A stretch of DNA of 64,000 bases from Flavobacterium agri (GTDB taxonomy: Bacteria; Bacteroidota; Bacteroidia; Flavobacteriales; Flavobacteriaceae). Under the pieces are notes generated by a model that was given only the letters and a program-made list of their open reading frames with translations, was not told the origin of the DNA and did no database searches. This document shows positions 55,265 to 64,000 of this stretch, in pieces (positions within the stretch are counted from its first letter, which is position 1; the number at the start of each line of letters is the position of its first letter). The position numbers and the translations under genes are program-made. The stretch covers positions 124,864-188,863 of the forward strand of contig NZ_JACBJI010000007.1 in NCBI RefSeq assembly GCF_013401995.1, written 5' to 3'.

Positions 55265-56794
55265 ATGTATAGAAATTACCTTAAAATTCTAGCGATTTTT
55301 TCTTTGTTGGTTCTGGCTTCCTGTTCTAACGATGAAACAGATAATCGGTCAACCGACTCACGCGAAAGCCGACAGGCGCTCACGACTTCACAGATAAACG
55401 CCCAAATTGAGAAATCCTTGAAATCGAATGGGGATTTTCTTTGGAAATCGGCTAACGACCATTTCGTTTGGAGCGCGCTTTATCACAGCGATTTCATTGT
55501 TTCCGTGGGATTCGGGGATTCCCACAACGATTTGGAGCGTTCGAAATCGCCAAAAAATGCCACGATCCAAAGCGATTTACTCGATTTAATTTCCCATTTG
55601 GAACAAGCCGACCGCAAAGATTTCCTGATCGTTTCCGATCCGATCCTGAATACGATGGACGTAATCATCAAAAAGGAAACAACCATTGCCGCTTTGAGAA
55701 AGGCCAAGTACATCCGATACGTCGAGCCTGCCAATTATCGGTTTTCCCAATATCAATCGGTTGCGAACAGGCCGAAAGATTTGAGTACGACAAGTTCGGG
55801 CGTAGATTCGGGTTCGGGTTGCGGTTATGATGCCGTCGCTTTGGCCACCGCCGATTATACGTCGATAACGCCCAATGCGAAAGTCGCCTGGACGCTAACG
55901 CAACACAACGTTCCCCAAGCCTGGACGTTAAGCACGGGAAGCGGCATTACCATCGGAATCGTCGATACCGGAACTTCGCCGTCGCAAACCCTTTTGGGAA
56001 GCAATTTCAACGACGGGCTTTCATCGGGAAGAAGTATCCAGAAAAATGGCGTCTATGTCGATTCGGTGTGGCCTTGGGTGACGACTACAGATGGCGTGAA
56101 CGACCTGTGCGGACACGGAACGAGCATGGCTTCTGCGGCAGCGGCTCCAAGAAACGACAACGGATTGCCGGTCGGAGTCGCCTATAATTCCAATCTGGTG
56201 ACTTACCGGGCGGCTGCCAATGTCGTTTTGGAAGGTTATCAGGAACAGGAAGGCGTCAAAAAAGCGTTTACGGCTTTGGGAAATAATGCCAACGTGAAAA
56301 TCATTTCGATGTCGATGGGGCATTTGTTCTCGGTCGGCAAGATTTCGGACGCGATCAAATTCGCCTACGGCAAAGGCAAACTGATTTTTTGTGCTGCGGG
56401 AACTTCGACGAGCGCCACGACTTTCGTAGGTGTGATCTTTCCGGCGACAATGGCCGAAACGGTGGCCGTCACGGGAGTAAAAGAAGGTAGTTATGTCAAA
56501 TGCGATGACTGTCACAGCGGAAGCAAAGTGGAGTTTACCATCGCCATGCAACGCAGCGTTTCGGGCAACAAAGTTCCCGTGGTGAGTTATTACGACAACC
56601 AGACCGATTATGTTGGCGGATCTTCGGTCGCCACGGCCACGACTGCGGGAATGGCGGCTCTGGTTTGGTCGCGCTATCCGTCGTGGACGCGCGATCAGGT
56701 GCTTTCCCGCATGCGTCAGTCGTCTTATTTTTTTCCGAACAAAAACAGCCAATTCGGCTATGGAAACATAAACGCGCTGCTCGCAGTGCAATGA
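55265..56794 (+). CDS. S8 subtilisin-like serine peptidase lipoprotein
   Basis: A 509-residue exported protease: lipoprotein signal (LKILAIFSLLVLASC, Cys about 21), a ~150-residue propeptide-like region, and a subtilase domain with the triad Asp234 (GIVDTGTS), His284 (CGHGTSMAS) and Ser454 (GGSSVATATTAGMAALVW). The serine motif reads GSSVA rather than the usual GTSMA. The ATG at 55265 is used; a GTG six bases upstream is less likely. Surface-anchored protease; substrates unknown. Confidence 0.92.
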   Translation: MYRNYLKILAIFSLLVLASCSNDETDNRSTDSRESRQALTTSQINAQIEKSLKSNGDFLWKSANDHFVWSALYHSDFIVSVGFGDSHNDLERSKSPKNATIQSDLLDLISHLEQADRKDFLIVSDPILNTMDVIIKKETTIAALRKAKYIRYVEPANYRFSQYQSVANRPKDLSTTSSGVDSGSGCGYDAVALATADYTSITPNAKVAWTLTQHNVPQAWTLSTGSGITIGIVDTGTSPSQTLLGSNFNDGLSSGRSIQKNGVYVDSVWPWVTTTDGVNDLCGHGTSMASAAAAPRNDNGLPVGVAYNSNLVTYRAAANVVLEGYQEQEGVKKAFTALGNNANVKIISMSMGHLFSVGKISDAIKFAYGKGKLIFCAAGTSTSATTFVGVIFPATMAETVAVTGVKEGSYVKCDDCHSGSKVEFTIAMQRSVSGNKVPVVSYYDNQTDYVGGSSVATATTAGMAALVWSRYPSWTRDQVLSRMRQSSYFFPNKNSQFGYGNINALLAVQ

Positions 56795-56815
56795 TAGTGG
56801 CAGTTGAATTTTGGA

Positions 56816-56846
56816 AGAGCCGTCTCCTCATGGGCGGCTTTTTTTT
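56816..56846 (+). terminator. Rho-independent terminator after the S8 peptidase
   Basis: Stem AGCCGTC / GGCGGCT (one wobble), loop of about eight bases, then eight Ts. Confidence 0.85.
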
Positions 56847-56928
56847 CGCATCTGCGTTAATAATTTAGTAACAACGCGTTTACGGATGCGACCAATTCTT
56901 TAAATTCGGCAACTTTAAAACCAGACAA

Positions 56929-59151
56929 ATGAAATTACGCTTGATTTTGGGCGCTTTCGCCATAGCGGCAGGACTTCATGCCCAACAGACACCGCCTCAG
57001 TCTTCATACGATTCGCGTGCTGCTTTCGGACCGGGATTCTACAACGTGAACGGAAACGAATTCCGCAGCGCAAGCGGTCAACCGGGACCAAAGTATTGGC
57101 AGAACCGGGCCGATTACAAACTTTCGGCTACATTGAACGATCAATCCGGCGAAATCACGGGCTCCGAAACCTTGACCTATACGAACAACAGTCCCGATGC
57201 GTTGGCTTTCTTGTGGATGCACGTCGACCAGAACCTGTTTGCGAAAGATTCGCGCGGAAACGCCGTAATTCCGCCAACGGGAAGCCGCAACGGTGCGAGA
57301 GGACAGGTTTTTGAAGGCGGACACAAGATCAAGTCGGTGAAATTGGTAACCGAAGACAAATCGGGCAAATCTGAAAAAGACGTGAAATTCACTATTACCG
57401 ATACGCGTATGCAGGTCGTGCTTCCGTCGAATCTCAAACCCGGAAGTAAAATTACGCTCAAGATCGACTTTTCGTTCGTGTCTCCGGTTTACGGATCGGA
57501 CCGCATGGGAATCCAGGAAACCAAAAACGGCAAGATTTTCGAAGTCGCCCAATGGTTCCCGAGAATGTGCGTTTACGATGACGTACGCGGCTGGAACACC
57601 ACGCCTTATCTCGGAGCTGGAGAATTTTATCTGGAATACGGCGATTTCGACGTGAACATTACCGCTCCGGCGAAACACATCGTCGTTTGTTCGGGCGAAT
57701 TGCTCAATGCGAACGAAGTCTACACGGCCGATCAGGTCAAGCGCTGGAACCAAGCCAAAACAAGCGACAAGACGGTTTCGATCCGTTCGGCTGCCGAGGT
57801 GACTTCGGCTAATTCGCGTCCTTCGGGCAAAACCAACCTGACCTGGCATTATGCTATCAAGAACGCTCGCGATGTGGCTTGGGCTTCATCGGCTTCTTTT
57901 ATAATCGATGCGGCACGGATCAATTTGCCTAGCGGAAAGAAATCACTGGCCATTTCGGCTTATCCCGAAGAGAGCGACGGACAGAAAGCGTGGGCGCGTT
58001 CTACCGAATACGTGAAAGCTTGTATCGAACATTATTCGCAAAAGTGGTTTGAGTTCCCATATCCGGCGGCAACAAACGTAGCTGGAGTAGTAGGCGGGAT
58101 GGAGTATCCGGGTATCGTTTTTTGCGAATATACGGCAAAGGAAGACGGGCTTTGGGGCGTGACCGATCATGAATTCGGGCATACGTGGTTCCCGATGATC
58201 GTCGGTTCGAACGAACGCTGGTTCGGTTGGATGGACGAAGGCTTCAACACGTTCATCAACGGATTGAGTACGGCCGCGTTCAACAACGGCGAATACAAGC
58301 GTCCCGACACTCCGGTTTCCCAATTGGCGCTTACGACCCAAACCATGGAGCCGATCATGACCGCTCCCGACAACATGAAGGAATCGAGCATAGGTTTTAT
58401 CCTGTACTTCAAACCTGCCGCCGGACTCAAGATGTTGCGCGACGAGATTTTGGGGCCGGAACGTTTCGATTACGCATTCCGCACTTATGTGGAAAGATGG
58501 GCGTTCAAACATCCGCAGCCCGAAGATTTCTTCCACACGATGGAAAACGTCGCTGGCGAGGATTTGAGCTGGTTCTGGAGAGGTTGGTACCTCAACAAAT
58601 GGCAGATGGATCAATCGGTTTCTAAAGTGATGTACGTGAAAAACGACCCGGCCAAGGGTGCTTTCATCACGATCGATAATTTGGGTCAGATGCCGGCTCC
58701 GGTCGTTATGGACATCAAATATAAATCGGGAAGCACCGAGCGATTGAAATTGCCCGTTGAGGTTTGGGAGCGCAATACCTCTTGGACCTTCAAACAAAAA
58801 TCGACTTCCGAAATCGAGACCATCACGTTGAATCCTGCGGGAACTTTGCCCGACATCAATGCCGAAAACAACGTTTGGACGGCCGGAAAAAGCCTGCTCG
58901 AGAAAGATTTGGACGTGTCGGGTTATGTAGGTGCGTTCGCCAACAAGCAAGTACCGATCAAACTGGTTTTCATCGAAAAAGAAGACGGATTGTACTTAAG
59001 CGTACAAGGTCAGGAATACCGACTGCAATACAAAGGCAACAATACATTCGCCGGCGCGGACGGGCCAGGTCCCGATCTTACGTTCGATGAAGCCAAAAAA
59101 ACCGTCATCCTTACCGAGGGCGGACAAAAAATACCGTTTACAAGAGAATAA
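56929..59151 (+). CDS. M1-family zinc metallopeptidase, secreted
   Basis: A 740-residue exported aminopeptidase-like protein: signal peptide of about 19 residues, an N-terminal beta-saddle domain (1-250), the catalytic domain with [10 protein letters not shown] (GxMEN-like position) and the zinc site HEFGH starting at His414 with the third ligand in WMDEGFNTF, then C-terminal domains. Several envelope M1 peptidases of Bacteroidota look like this. Monocistronic between two terminators. Confidence 0.94.
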   Translation: MKLRLILGAFAIAAGLHAQQTPPQSSYDSRAAFGPGFYNVNGNEFRSASGQPGPKYWQNRADYKLSATLNDQSGEITGSETLTYTNNSPDALAFLWMHVDQNLFAKDSRGNAVIPPTGSRNGARGQVFEGGHKIKSVKLVTEDKSGKSEKDVKFTITDTRMQVVLPSNLKPGSKITLKIDFSFVSPVYGSDRMGIQETKNGKIFEVAQWFPRMCVYDDVRGWNTTPYLGAGEFYLEYGDFDVNITAPAKHIVVCSGELLNANEVYTADQVKRWNQAKTSDKTVSIRSAAEVTSANSRPSGKTNLTWHYAIKNARDVAWASSASFIIDAARINLPSGKKSLAISAYPEESDGQKAWARSTEYVKACIEHYSQKWFEFPYPAATNVAGVVGGMEYPGIVFCEYTAKEDGLWGVTDHEFGHTWFPMIVGSNERWFGWMDEGFNTFINGLSTAAFNNGEYKRPDTPVSQLALTTQTMEPIMTAPDNMKESSIGFILYFKPAAGLKMLRDEILGPERFDYAFRTYVERWAFKHPQPEDFFHTMENVAGEDLSWFWRGWYLNKWQMDQSVSKVMYVKNDPAKGAFITIDNLGQMPAPVVMDIKYKSGSTERLKLPVEVWERNTSWTFKQKSTSEIETITLNPAGTLPDINAENNVWTAGKSLLEKDLDVSGYVGAFANKQVPIKLVFIEKEDGLYLSVQGQEYRLQYKGNNTFAGADGPGPDLTFDEAKKTVILTEGGQKIPFTRE

Positions 59152-59162
59152 TTGAATAGTGC

Positions 59163-59195
59163 AAAAAAGCCGTTCGATTCGGGCGGCTTTTTTTA
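59163..59195. terminator. Bidirectional Rho-independent terminator
   Basis: AAAAAAGCCG / CGGCTTTTTT stem with an 11-base loop between the convergent M1 peptidase and GNAT genes. Confidence 0.9.
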
Positions 59196-59207
59196 TTTCA
59201 ATCGGAT

Positions 59208-59771
59208 TTATTTGACAGAATCCGAAGTGTTCAATATCGAATAATAAACCGCATCGAGAAACTTGCCTTCGTAAAACTCGCTTTCGCGGAAATGCGCTTC
59301 CTTGACGAAACCGTTCTTTTGTAATACGCGCTCCGAACCGATGTTGTCCGGGTCGATCACGGCCTCAATGGAATGCAATCCCATATCTGAAAAGCCATAA
59401 GCGACGAGTCGTCTTAGCGCTTCACTGACAAAGCCTTTTCCATTATGTGTCGGATGGATCATATAGCCGATTTCTGAACGATAATGCTCGAATTTTGTAC
59501 GATAGAAGCCCATGATGCCAATCAACGTGTCGTCTCCTTTCATCGTCACGGCCCAATTGATGCCTTCGTTTTTATCAATCGCTTTGTTGATTATGGCGAT
59601 GTGATTGAGCGCGTCCTCGTGGTTTTTGGCCAACGGTCGCGGGATGTATTTCATCGTTTCGGGATCCGAACGCAATTCGAATACTTCTTTTACGTCTGAA
59701 TCGCGCAAGCGGCGCAGGATAAGCCTTTCGGTCTCTAAAATCGGGAAATCGGAAAAATCGTATGTCAGCAT
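59208..59771 (-). CDS. RimJ/RimL-type GNAT acetyltransferase
   Basis: A 187-residue GNAT protein: TERLILRRLRDSDVKEVFEL at the start, then GYMIHPTHNGKGFVSEALRR (acetyl-CoA site) and IEAVIDPDNIGSERVLQKNGF. The target could be a ribosomal protein N-terminus or a small molecule. Four bases after the hydrolase gene, so likely co-transcribed with it. Confidence 0.92.
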   Translation of the reverse strand: MLTYDFSDFPILETERLILRRLRDSDVKEVFELRSDPETMKYIPRPLAKNHEDALNHIAIINKAIDKNEGINWAVTMKGDDTLIGIMGFYRTKFEHYRSEIGYMIHPTHNGKGFVSEALRRLVAYGFSDMGLHSIEAVIDPDNIGSERVLQKNGFVKEAHFRESEFYEGKFLDAVYYSILNTSDSVK

Positions 59772-59775
59772 GCCG

Positions 59776-60750
59776 CTAATTTAGGAATTTCATGACTTCC
59801 TTGTTCACGAGTTCGCTTTGGTCGGTATTCATGAAATGACCCGAGTCGGGAATTTTTACGATAGTGATGTTCGGTACGTGTTCCTTGGCTTTTTCGCACG
59901 CACTGTCTCCGTTCATACAGTCGTTGTCGCCCGAAAGGAATAGAGTAGGAACCGTTATTTTTTCGAGTTCATCCTTCGAAAAAGGCATCATCTTGGTCAC
60001 TTGCGGACGGCTGTCCCCGAATTTGCTTGCGATATAGAATTGGTTTTGGAAATACGGATGCACTTTTTCAGGATGGGTCGCGAATGCCTTCATCGTTTTT
60101 GCCAAACTTTTGCGAGACGGGAACATCTTGAACCACATGGCCGGGAAAATCTTATAGTCGACCATGCCGAAAACCTGGGCCGGACTCATCAACACGAGCT
60201 TTCTGATGCGGTTTTCGGGTTGTATGGCAAGCCAGGCCGCAATCCATCCGCCTCGCGAAGTGCCAAGCAAGTCGACCGATTTGAGTTTGAGCTGATCAAA
60301 AACATCGCTATAGAACAACACCACTTCCTGATTGTTGAGTGGATCGGTCTTAAGTACCGATTTTCCCGCATCCATAATATAATCTACGGCATACACGCGA
60401 TGGGTTTTGCTGAATGCTTTGATGTTCGGATACCACATCGTAGAACTCGCATCCATACCGTGAAGCAATACGAGCGGTTGCCCGTTTTTGGGTCCGCTTA
60501 CGATGATGTGTGCGGGTCCGAAACGCGTCTGCACGTCGATTTCCTCATATTTTACAGGGAAAAGCGACAACGTTTTGTTGTATGCCTTGAAATACCGGGC
60601 TTTTTGTTTCTTGGATTTGAAAAGATATTCGGGAAGGAAATCGGGTCGTTTTTTCTGATGCGGAAGCACGATCGACGAGCATCCCGAAAGCACGATCGTC
60701 AGCGAAAGCAAAAAAACAAATTTTCGAAAAATAGGGAAGGGCTTGCCCAT
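59776..60750 (-). CDS. Alpha/beta-hydrolase lipoprotein
   Basis: A 324-residue exported hydrolase: lipoprotein signal (LLSLTIVLSGC, Cys about residue 24), an ~80-residue region, and an alpha/beta-hydrolase fold with oxyanion HGMDASS, nucleophile elbow LLGTSRGGW, acid LSGDNDCMNGDS and catalytic His in DSGHFMNT. Substrate unknown. A TATATTTG promoter element lies 17 bases upstream. Confidence 0.92.
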   Translation of the reverse strand: MGKPFPIFRKFVFLLSLTIVLSGCSSIVLPHQKKRPDFLPEYLFKSKKQKARYFKAYNKTLSLFPVKYEEIDVQTRFGPAHIIVSGPKNGQPLVLLHGMDASSTMWYPNIKAFSKTHRVYAVDYIMDAGKSVLKTDPLNNQEVVLFYSDVFDQLKLKSVDLLGTSRGGWIAAWLAIQPENRIRKLVLMSPAQVFGMVDYKIFPAMWFKMFPSRKSLAKTMKAFATHPEKVHPYFQNQFYIASKFGDSRPQVTKMMPFSKDELEKITVPTLFLSGDNDCMNGDSACEKAKEHVPNITIVKIPDSGHFMNTDQSELVNKEVMKFLN

Positions 60751-60767
60751 TGAGTGTGGTGTTTACT

Positions 60768-60775
60768 CAAATATA
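60768..60775 (-). promoter_or_regulatory. Promoter -7 element of the hydrolase-GNAT operon
   Basis: TATATTTG on the minus strand matches TAnnTTTG, 17 bases before the ATG at 60750. Confidence 0.6.
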
Positions 60776-60792
60776 CGCAATGCCAAAAGGCG

Positions 60793-61644
60793 TTAAAATA
60801 CCTCGATGGTGAAATTCGTGTTAAAAACGGCCTCTGAATCCAGTATCATGATGCTTTCCTTTTCGAAGATATTGCCCGATGCATCGGTTTTGTCCGAATA
60901 ACCGAACCATGGCTCGATGCACAGGAAAGGCGCGTCGGGTTTGGTCCACAACCCCAAATGCGGGAAATCGTCATAGCCAACGGTCACGATTTTTTTGTTG
61001 TCCTTTACGATCGAAAGGCTTTTGGAAGATACATTTTTGATGATAAGCGCATCGTTTTCGAACAAATCATAATCGAGCCGAAGTTTGCCGTTTTCGAGCG
61101 GTATGGTTTCGATTTTGTCCGAAAGCAAGTCGTTTTCAAGCAGGAATGCGCGCAACGGATTGGATTTCTCGAATTCAAGCGCGTAATCCCCGAATTTCCC
61201 CGGAAGCGCGAATGCCGGATGTGCACCCAACGAGAACGGCATTTTCTCGTGTCCTTCATTGATGACGCTGTAACCGATAAGCAAGGTGTTGTTCAACAAA
61301 CGGTAATTGATCTGCAGCCAGAACCGGAACGGGTATTTGGCCAGTGTCTCTTCTGAAAACTGAAGCGAGAAAACAGCTTGGTTGTCTGAATGATGCGTCA
61401 ACGAGAATTCCATATCGCGTGCAAAACCGTGTCTTGGCAAATGGTATTCGGTGCCTTTATAGGTAAAACTGTTCTTTTTGAGCGTGCCCACGACCGGAAA
61501 AAGCACGGGCGAATGCTTGCCCCAATATTCGGGATCGCCGTTCCAAATATATTCTTTTCCGCTAGGTGAACGGAAGGAAACCAGCTCGGCTCCGTGATAA
61601 TTTATCGTGGCTGAGAATCCGTTATGTGATAATGTCTTTTTCAA
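60793..61644 (-). CDS. Aldose 1-epimerase family protein
   Basis: A 283-residue beta-sandwich protein of the galactose-mutarotase/hexose-6-phosphate-epimerase type: HGAELVSFRSPSGKEYIWNG, PVLFPVVGTLKKN, HLPRHGFARD, SLGAHPAFALP and CIEPWFGYSD. No ATG fits; the start is TTG at 61644, directly before the conserved N-terminus. Likely acts on a cytoplasmic sugar phosphate or free sugar. Confidence 0.9.
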   Translation of the reverse strand: MKKTLSHNGFSATINYHGAELVSFRSPSGKEYIWNGDPEYWGKHSPVLFPVVGTLKKNSFTYKGTEYHLPRHGFARDMEFSLTHHSDNQAVFSLQFSEETLAKYPFRFWLQINYRLLNNTLLIGYSVINEGHEKMPFSLGAHPAFALPGKFGDYALEFEKSNPLRAFLLENDLLSDKIETIPLENGKLRLDYDLFENDALIIKNVSSKSLSIVKDNKKIVTVGYDDFPHLGLWTKPDAPFLCIEPWFGYSDKTDASGNIFEKESIMILDSEAVFNTNFTIEVF

Positions 61645-61672
61645 AACAAAAATAACTTTTTTAACAATTTCT

Positions 61673-61702
61673 TTGGATACTAAATATATTTTTCTATTTT
61701 TA
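61673..61702 (+). promoter_or_regulatory. Promoter of the 93-residue conserved gene
   Basis: TTG (61673-61675), a 19-base spacer, then TATTTTTA (61695-61702), one base off the consensus. Confidence 0.72.
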
Positions 61703-61741
61703 CCCTTACCCTTGAAAATCTACTAACCAAACTTAACAGAT

Positions 61742-62023
61742 ATGATTCCATTATTTGAGACCATCGAGAAGGAGTCGATTTCAGAGCTACGGTTCCCATT
61801 GACAGACGTGTTGACCGATAAGGACGCCAAAAAACTTCGCGATTCAGAATTGCAAAGGGCGCTGCTTTTGGGCAATATCGAACACTCTAAAATCAGAATC
61901 TATTTTGAGGACATCGATTCCAAAAAAATGGTCGAGACCACGGTTTGGGGCCTGACCGACAATCGCGTCATCCTCAAGAAAGGCATCGGTATCCCGATTA
62001 ACCGCATTTATAAATCATTTTAA
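61742..62023 (+). CDS. Small conserved cytoplasmic protein, unknown
   Basis: A 93-residue soluble protein with no export signal: begins MIPLFETIEKESISELRFPL and ends TTVWGLTDNRVILKKGIGIP. The beta-rich C-terminal half looks like a small barrel or SH3-like fold. I do not recognise a named family. Its strong promoter, own terminator and isolated position suggest steady expression. Confidence 0.75.
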   Translation: MIPLFETIEKESISELRFPLTDVLTDKDAKKLRDSELQRALLLGNIEHSKIRIYFEDIDSKKMVETTVWGLTDNRVILKKGIGIPINRIYKSF

Positions 62024-62025
62024 AA

Positions 62026-62050
62026 AATCCGCCTCTAGAGGCGGATTTTT
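62026..62050. terminator. Bidirectional terminator
   Basis: Perfect palindrome AAATCCGCCTCTAGAGGCGGATTT with A and T tracts on its two sides, between convergent genes. Confidence 0.92.
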
Positions 62051-62055
62051 ATTTA

Positions 62056-62532
62056 CTATTCCATTGTGAAATTGATCGGATAATTGAACAGGCATCTTAC
62101 AGGTTTGCCGTCTTTGATGGCCGGTTTCCAGGTTTCCTTGAATTGGGAAAGCACCTTTACCGATTCGGTCTTCATCGCTTCAAGTTGCGCCATTTCGTAT
62201 TTCTTTTCCTCTTCGGTCAATTTCTTGCTTTTGGCCTCGTCTATGTCTTTGGCACTCATGTAAATGAACTTGACGTCGGAAACCGTTCCGTCCGTCTCTA
62301 TGGTCAATCCTACGAAAATCTTTACTTTTTTATTGTGGACATCGGGCATTTTGAGGTTTTGGCTCGTAAACAAGGCCAGCGTGTACATGCCGTTCTTGAT
62401 TTCGGGTTTGACATCGACTTCCGGAGTCCGATAAATTCGCGAAACATCTCGCGCGAACGCCATTCCCGTACTGGCATTGGTCTGGGATCGAACCGTGCCA
62501 CACAAGAGCATTAGGATTAAAACAATTCTCAT
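62056..62532 (-). CDS. Secreted TonB C-terminal-like domain protein
   Basis: A 158-residue exported protein: signal peptide (MRIVLILMLLCGTVRSQ) and a domain resembling the TonB C-terminal fold (KIFVGLTIETDGTVSDVKFI ... VLSQFKETWKPAIKDGKPVR). It lacks the membrane anchor and proline-rich part of true TonB, so it may be a periplasmic TonB-like partner. The 205 bp upstream hold a candidate operator at 62585. Confidence 0.8.
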   Translation of the reverse strand: MRIVLILMLLCGTVRSQTNASTGMAFARDVSRIYRTPEVDVKPEIKNGMYTLALFTSQNLKMPDVHNKKVKIFVGLTIETDGTVSDVKFIYMSAKDIDEAKSKKLTEEEKKYEMAQLEAMKTESVKVLSQFKETWKPAIKDGKPVRCLFNYPINFTME

Positions 62533-62561
62533 TTAGGTTAAGGTTTTTGGTATTTGTAACT

Positions 62562-62569
62562 GCAATATA
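62562..62569 (-). promoter_or_regulatory. Possible -7 element of the TonB-like gene
   Basis: TATATTGC on the minus strand is similar to TAnnTTTG. Weak on its own. Confidence 0.35.
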
Positions 62570-62584
62570 AGTGAAATCACCCAC

Positions 62585-62603
62585 ATGTAGGAAAACCTTA
62601 CAT
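62585..62603. promoter_or_regulatory. Possible operator palindrome
   Basis: ATGTAGG-AAAA-CC(T)TACAT is a 7-bp inverted repeat with one bulged base. It lies 15 bases upstream of the possible -7 element, in the position of a repressor or activator site. The remaining upstream bases to 62737 hold no feature I can support. Confidence 0.45.
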
Positions 62604-62737
62604 TAAATAGTTTTTAAGATTTCGGAATCCCGAAAAAACCGATTCCATAAATCGAAAATTGTTAAAATCGCATACATTTTTTGCCGAATCCGAATCAAAA
62701 AATCCATGAACTGCCACAATATTTATTCATTTTTGAA

Positions 62738-63280
62738 TCAAGCGCCAACGTGAGCGCCTTCTTTGATTTCTTCAATCATTTTTCGATTGAAAGCAGGTAA
62801 ATCCTCGGGCGTACGGCTTGTCACCAACCCGTTGTCGACCACGACTTCCTGATCGCTCCAGATCGCTCCGGCATTGATGAGGTCTTTCGAAATGGCTTTT
62901 ACCGATGTCATTTCGCGTCCTTTCACCAAATCGGCATTGATTAACGTTTGCGGACCGTGGCATATCGCGGCTACCGGTTTTTTCTCGTTGAAAAAGCCCT
63001 GTACGAAATTGAGTACGCCTTCTTTTGTGCGCAATTTGTCCGGATTCAATACGCCTCCGGGCAATACCAACGCATCGTAATCGCCAGAGTTGATTTCCTC
63101 GAGCGTGTAATCGACTTTGTATTCGCTTCCCCAATCGCCATCGGCCCAAGCCTTGATCGTGCCTTTTTCGAGACTGACGATATCGGCTTGCCATCCTTCG
63201 TTTTCCAATGCTTGCTTGGGCGATTTCAATTCGCTTTCCTCGAATCCGTGTGTGGCCAAAATGGCGATGCGCTTTTTCAT
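62738..63280 (-). CDS. DJ-1/PfpI family protein (YhbO/PfpI type)
   Basis: A 180-residue protein of the PfpI group of the DJ-1 superfamily: ILATHGFEESELKSPKQAL, LVLPGGVLNPDKL and nucleophile Cys107 in AAICHGPQTL. Related proteins are reported deglycases, hydratases or chaperone-like stress proteins; which applies is not shown by sequence. Monocistronic. Confidence 0.93.
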   Translation of the reverse strand: MKKRIAILATHGFEESELKSPKQALENEGWQADIVSLEKGTIKAWADGDWGSEYKVDYTLEEINSGDYDALVLPGGVLNPDKLRTKEGVLNFVQGFFNEKKPVAAICHGPQTLINADLVKGREMTSVKAISKDLINAGAIWSDQEVVVDNGLVTSRTPEDLPAFNRKMIEEIKEGAHVGA

Positions 63281-63451
63281 GGTCGTGTCGTTTTATGTTG
63301 TCGCTTAAAGGTAGTCACGGGAATTCGGAAGAGTTGCTAACGGATTGGTAAAGTTGTGTTAAGTATGAAGCCGTCGGATGCAACCATTTCTACCGTCGGG
63401 TCGTCTATCACAAAAAGAGATTTTCTACTTTTACGCCAACAAACGAACACC

Positions 63452-64000
63452 ATGAAAAAAATTACGCTTTTGCTCGCTTTCCTTGCGCTGTATTCCTGTG
63501 CCGTGAAGCAAACCAAGGAAATGCTTTCCTCTGGCGATTACGACAGTGCGATCGACAATGCCGTCTACGGATTACGCAACAACAAAGACAAAAAAGGCAA
63601 TCAGGATTACATTTACATCCTAGAGGAAGCGTTCGCCAAAGCCAAAGAGCGTGATCTTCGCGATATCGACCTGATGATGAAGGACGCGAGCCCGCGCAAT
63701 CTCGAAGCGATTTTTAATACGTATGTGCAGCTTAACAACAGGCAGGAGAAAATCCGTCCGCTGTTGCCGCTCAAAAAACTGGCGCAGAATGAAGAAGCCA
63801 AATTCGAATTCGGCGACTACAAAGACCAGATCGTGAGCAGCAAGAACGCGTTGTCGAAATACCTGTACGACAATACCAAAGCGTTGCTCGCGACCAAAGA
63901 CAAGATGAGTTACCGCCGCGCATACGACGATCTCAACTACCTGAACCAGATTTCCCCGAATTTCAAAGACGTTCCCGATTTGATTAAAGTAGCCAAGGAA
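63452..64000 (+). CDS. TPR-type lipoprotein, 3' end outside window
   Basis: The ATG is at 63452 and the frame is open for all 183 codons to the window end. The lipoprotein signal is MKKITLLLAFLALYSC (Cys about 16), followed by helical repeats of TPR type (MLSSGDYDSAIDNAVYGLRN and MSYRRAYDDLNYLNQISPNF). Function unknown. A TACTTTTA -7-like element lies about 20 bases upstream. Confident it is real; family uncertain. Confidence 0.82.
   Translation, partial: MKKITLLLAFLALYSCAVKQTKEMLSSGDYDSAIDNAVYGLRNNKDKKGNQDYIYILEEAFAKAKERDLRDIDLMMKDASPRNLEAIFNTYVQLNNRQEKIRPLLPLKKLAQNEEAKFEFGDYKDQIVSSKNALSKYLYDNTKALLATKDKMSYRRAYDDLNYLNQISPNFKDVPDLIKVAKE

Noticed and set aside
57943..58950. 335-codon minus-strand ORF inside the M1 peptidase gene
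   Set aside because: Antisense shadow of a gene with an intact zinc site; no recognisable domain.

Overview
The window is a chromosomal segment from a member of the Bacteroidota, most likely a Flavobacteriaceae species in or near Flavobacterium. The evidence is internal. Promoters follow the Bacteroidota pattern TTG-N18..20-TAnnTTTG (clear examples before rpsF, fabV, bamD, smpB and the 61742 gene). Four very large or repetitive secreted proteins end in type IX secretion (Por) sorting domains. The genes include several families typical of this group (DUF1599, DoxX/BT_3928-like, DUF4835, the dapA-linked 23837 gene, a TER-type enoyl reductase). Base composition looks to be in the mid-40s % G+C by eye, higher than many Flavobacterium genomes. 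No tRNA, rRNA, CRISPR array, transposase, integrase or prophage gene was seen, so this is mainly core genome.

Layout: 1-3758 is a minus-strand block (DUF1599, DoxX protein, small membrane protein, TlpA-like thioredoxin, tpiA, TPR lipoprotein cut by the window edge). 3843-8608 is plus (folP, TPR/HTH sensor-regulator, T9SS BNR-like protein). 8609-9550 is minus (rlmH, GNAT). 9625-14975 is plus (nadC, YihY/BrkB, DUF2147, small secreted protein, priA), followed by a minus LytTR response regulator. 15920-22123 holds rpsF-rpsR-rplI, a 157-aa protein, ligA and three tandem 8-TM YhhN/TMEM86-like proteins. 22091-23803 is a split 5'-nucleotidase on minus. 23837-31499 is a dense plus block (dapA, bamD, rpoZ, coaBC, DUF4835, recN, fabV). 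31615-39479 holds three tandem secreted adhesin-like T9SS proteins. 39553-43518 holds a glycosyltransferase, coaE and a two-component system. 43710-53346 is a long minus run (acyl-ACP thioesterase, barrel protein, lipoprotein, miaA, K+ channel with zinc ribbon, exonuclease/GIY-YIG protein, YggS, DUF1015, 3-hydroxyacyl-CoA dehydrogenase, Gfo/Idh oxidoreductase). 53661-64000 holds pcm, XRE-smpB, an S8 peptidase, an M1 peptidase, GNAT, alpha/beta hydrolase, aldose-epimerase-like protein, small proteins, a DJ-1/PfpI protein and a lipoprotein cut by the window edge.

Functionally this is housekeeping (DNA repair and replication restart, translation, NAD, folate, CoA, lysine and fatty-acid metabolism, outer-membrane assembly) mixed with cell-surface and secretion functions.

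The least explained content is intergenic. At least eight hairpin-forming inverted repeats lie between genes (3141, 10487, 16576, 17239, 43560, 51357, 52333, 53515), plus a degenerate 7-bp tandem array at 53381-53483. Three of them (10487, 17239, 43560) carry the same arm sequence and so form one dispersed family. The others differ in sequence, but several have arms built from 7- to 9-bp degenerate units, suggesting a common way of arising. These are the best candidates here for an undescribed element class. All alignments were made by eye.
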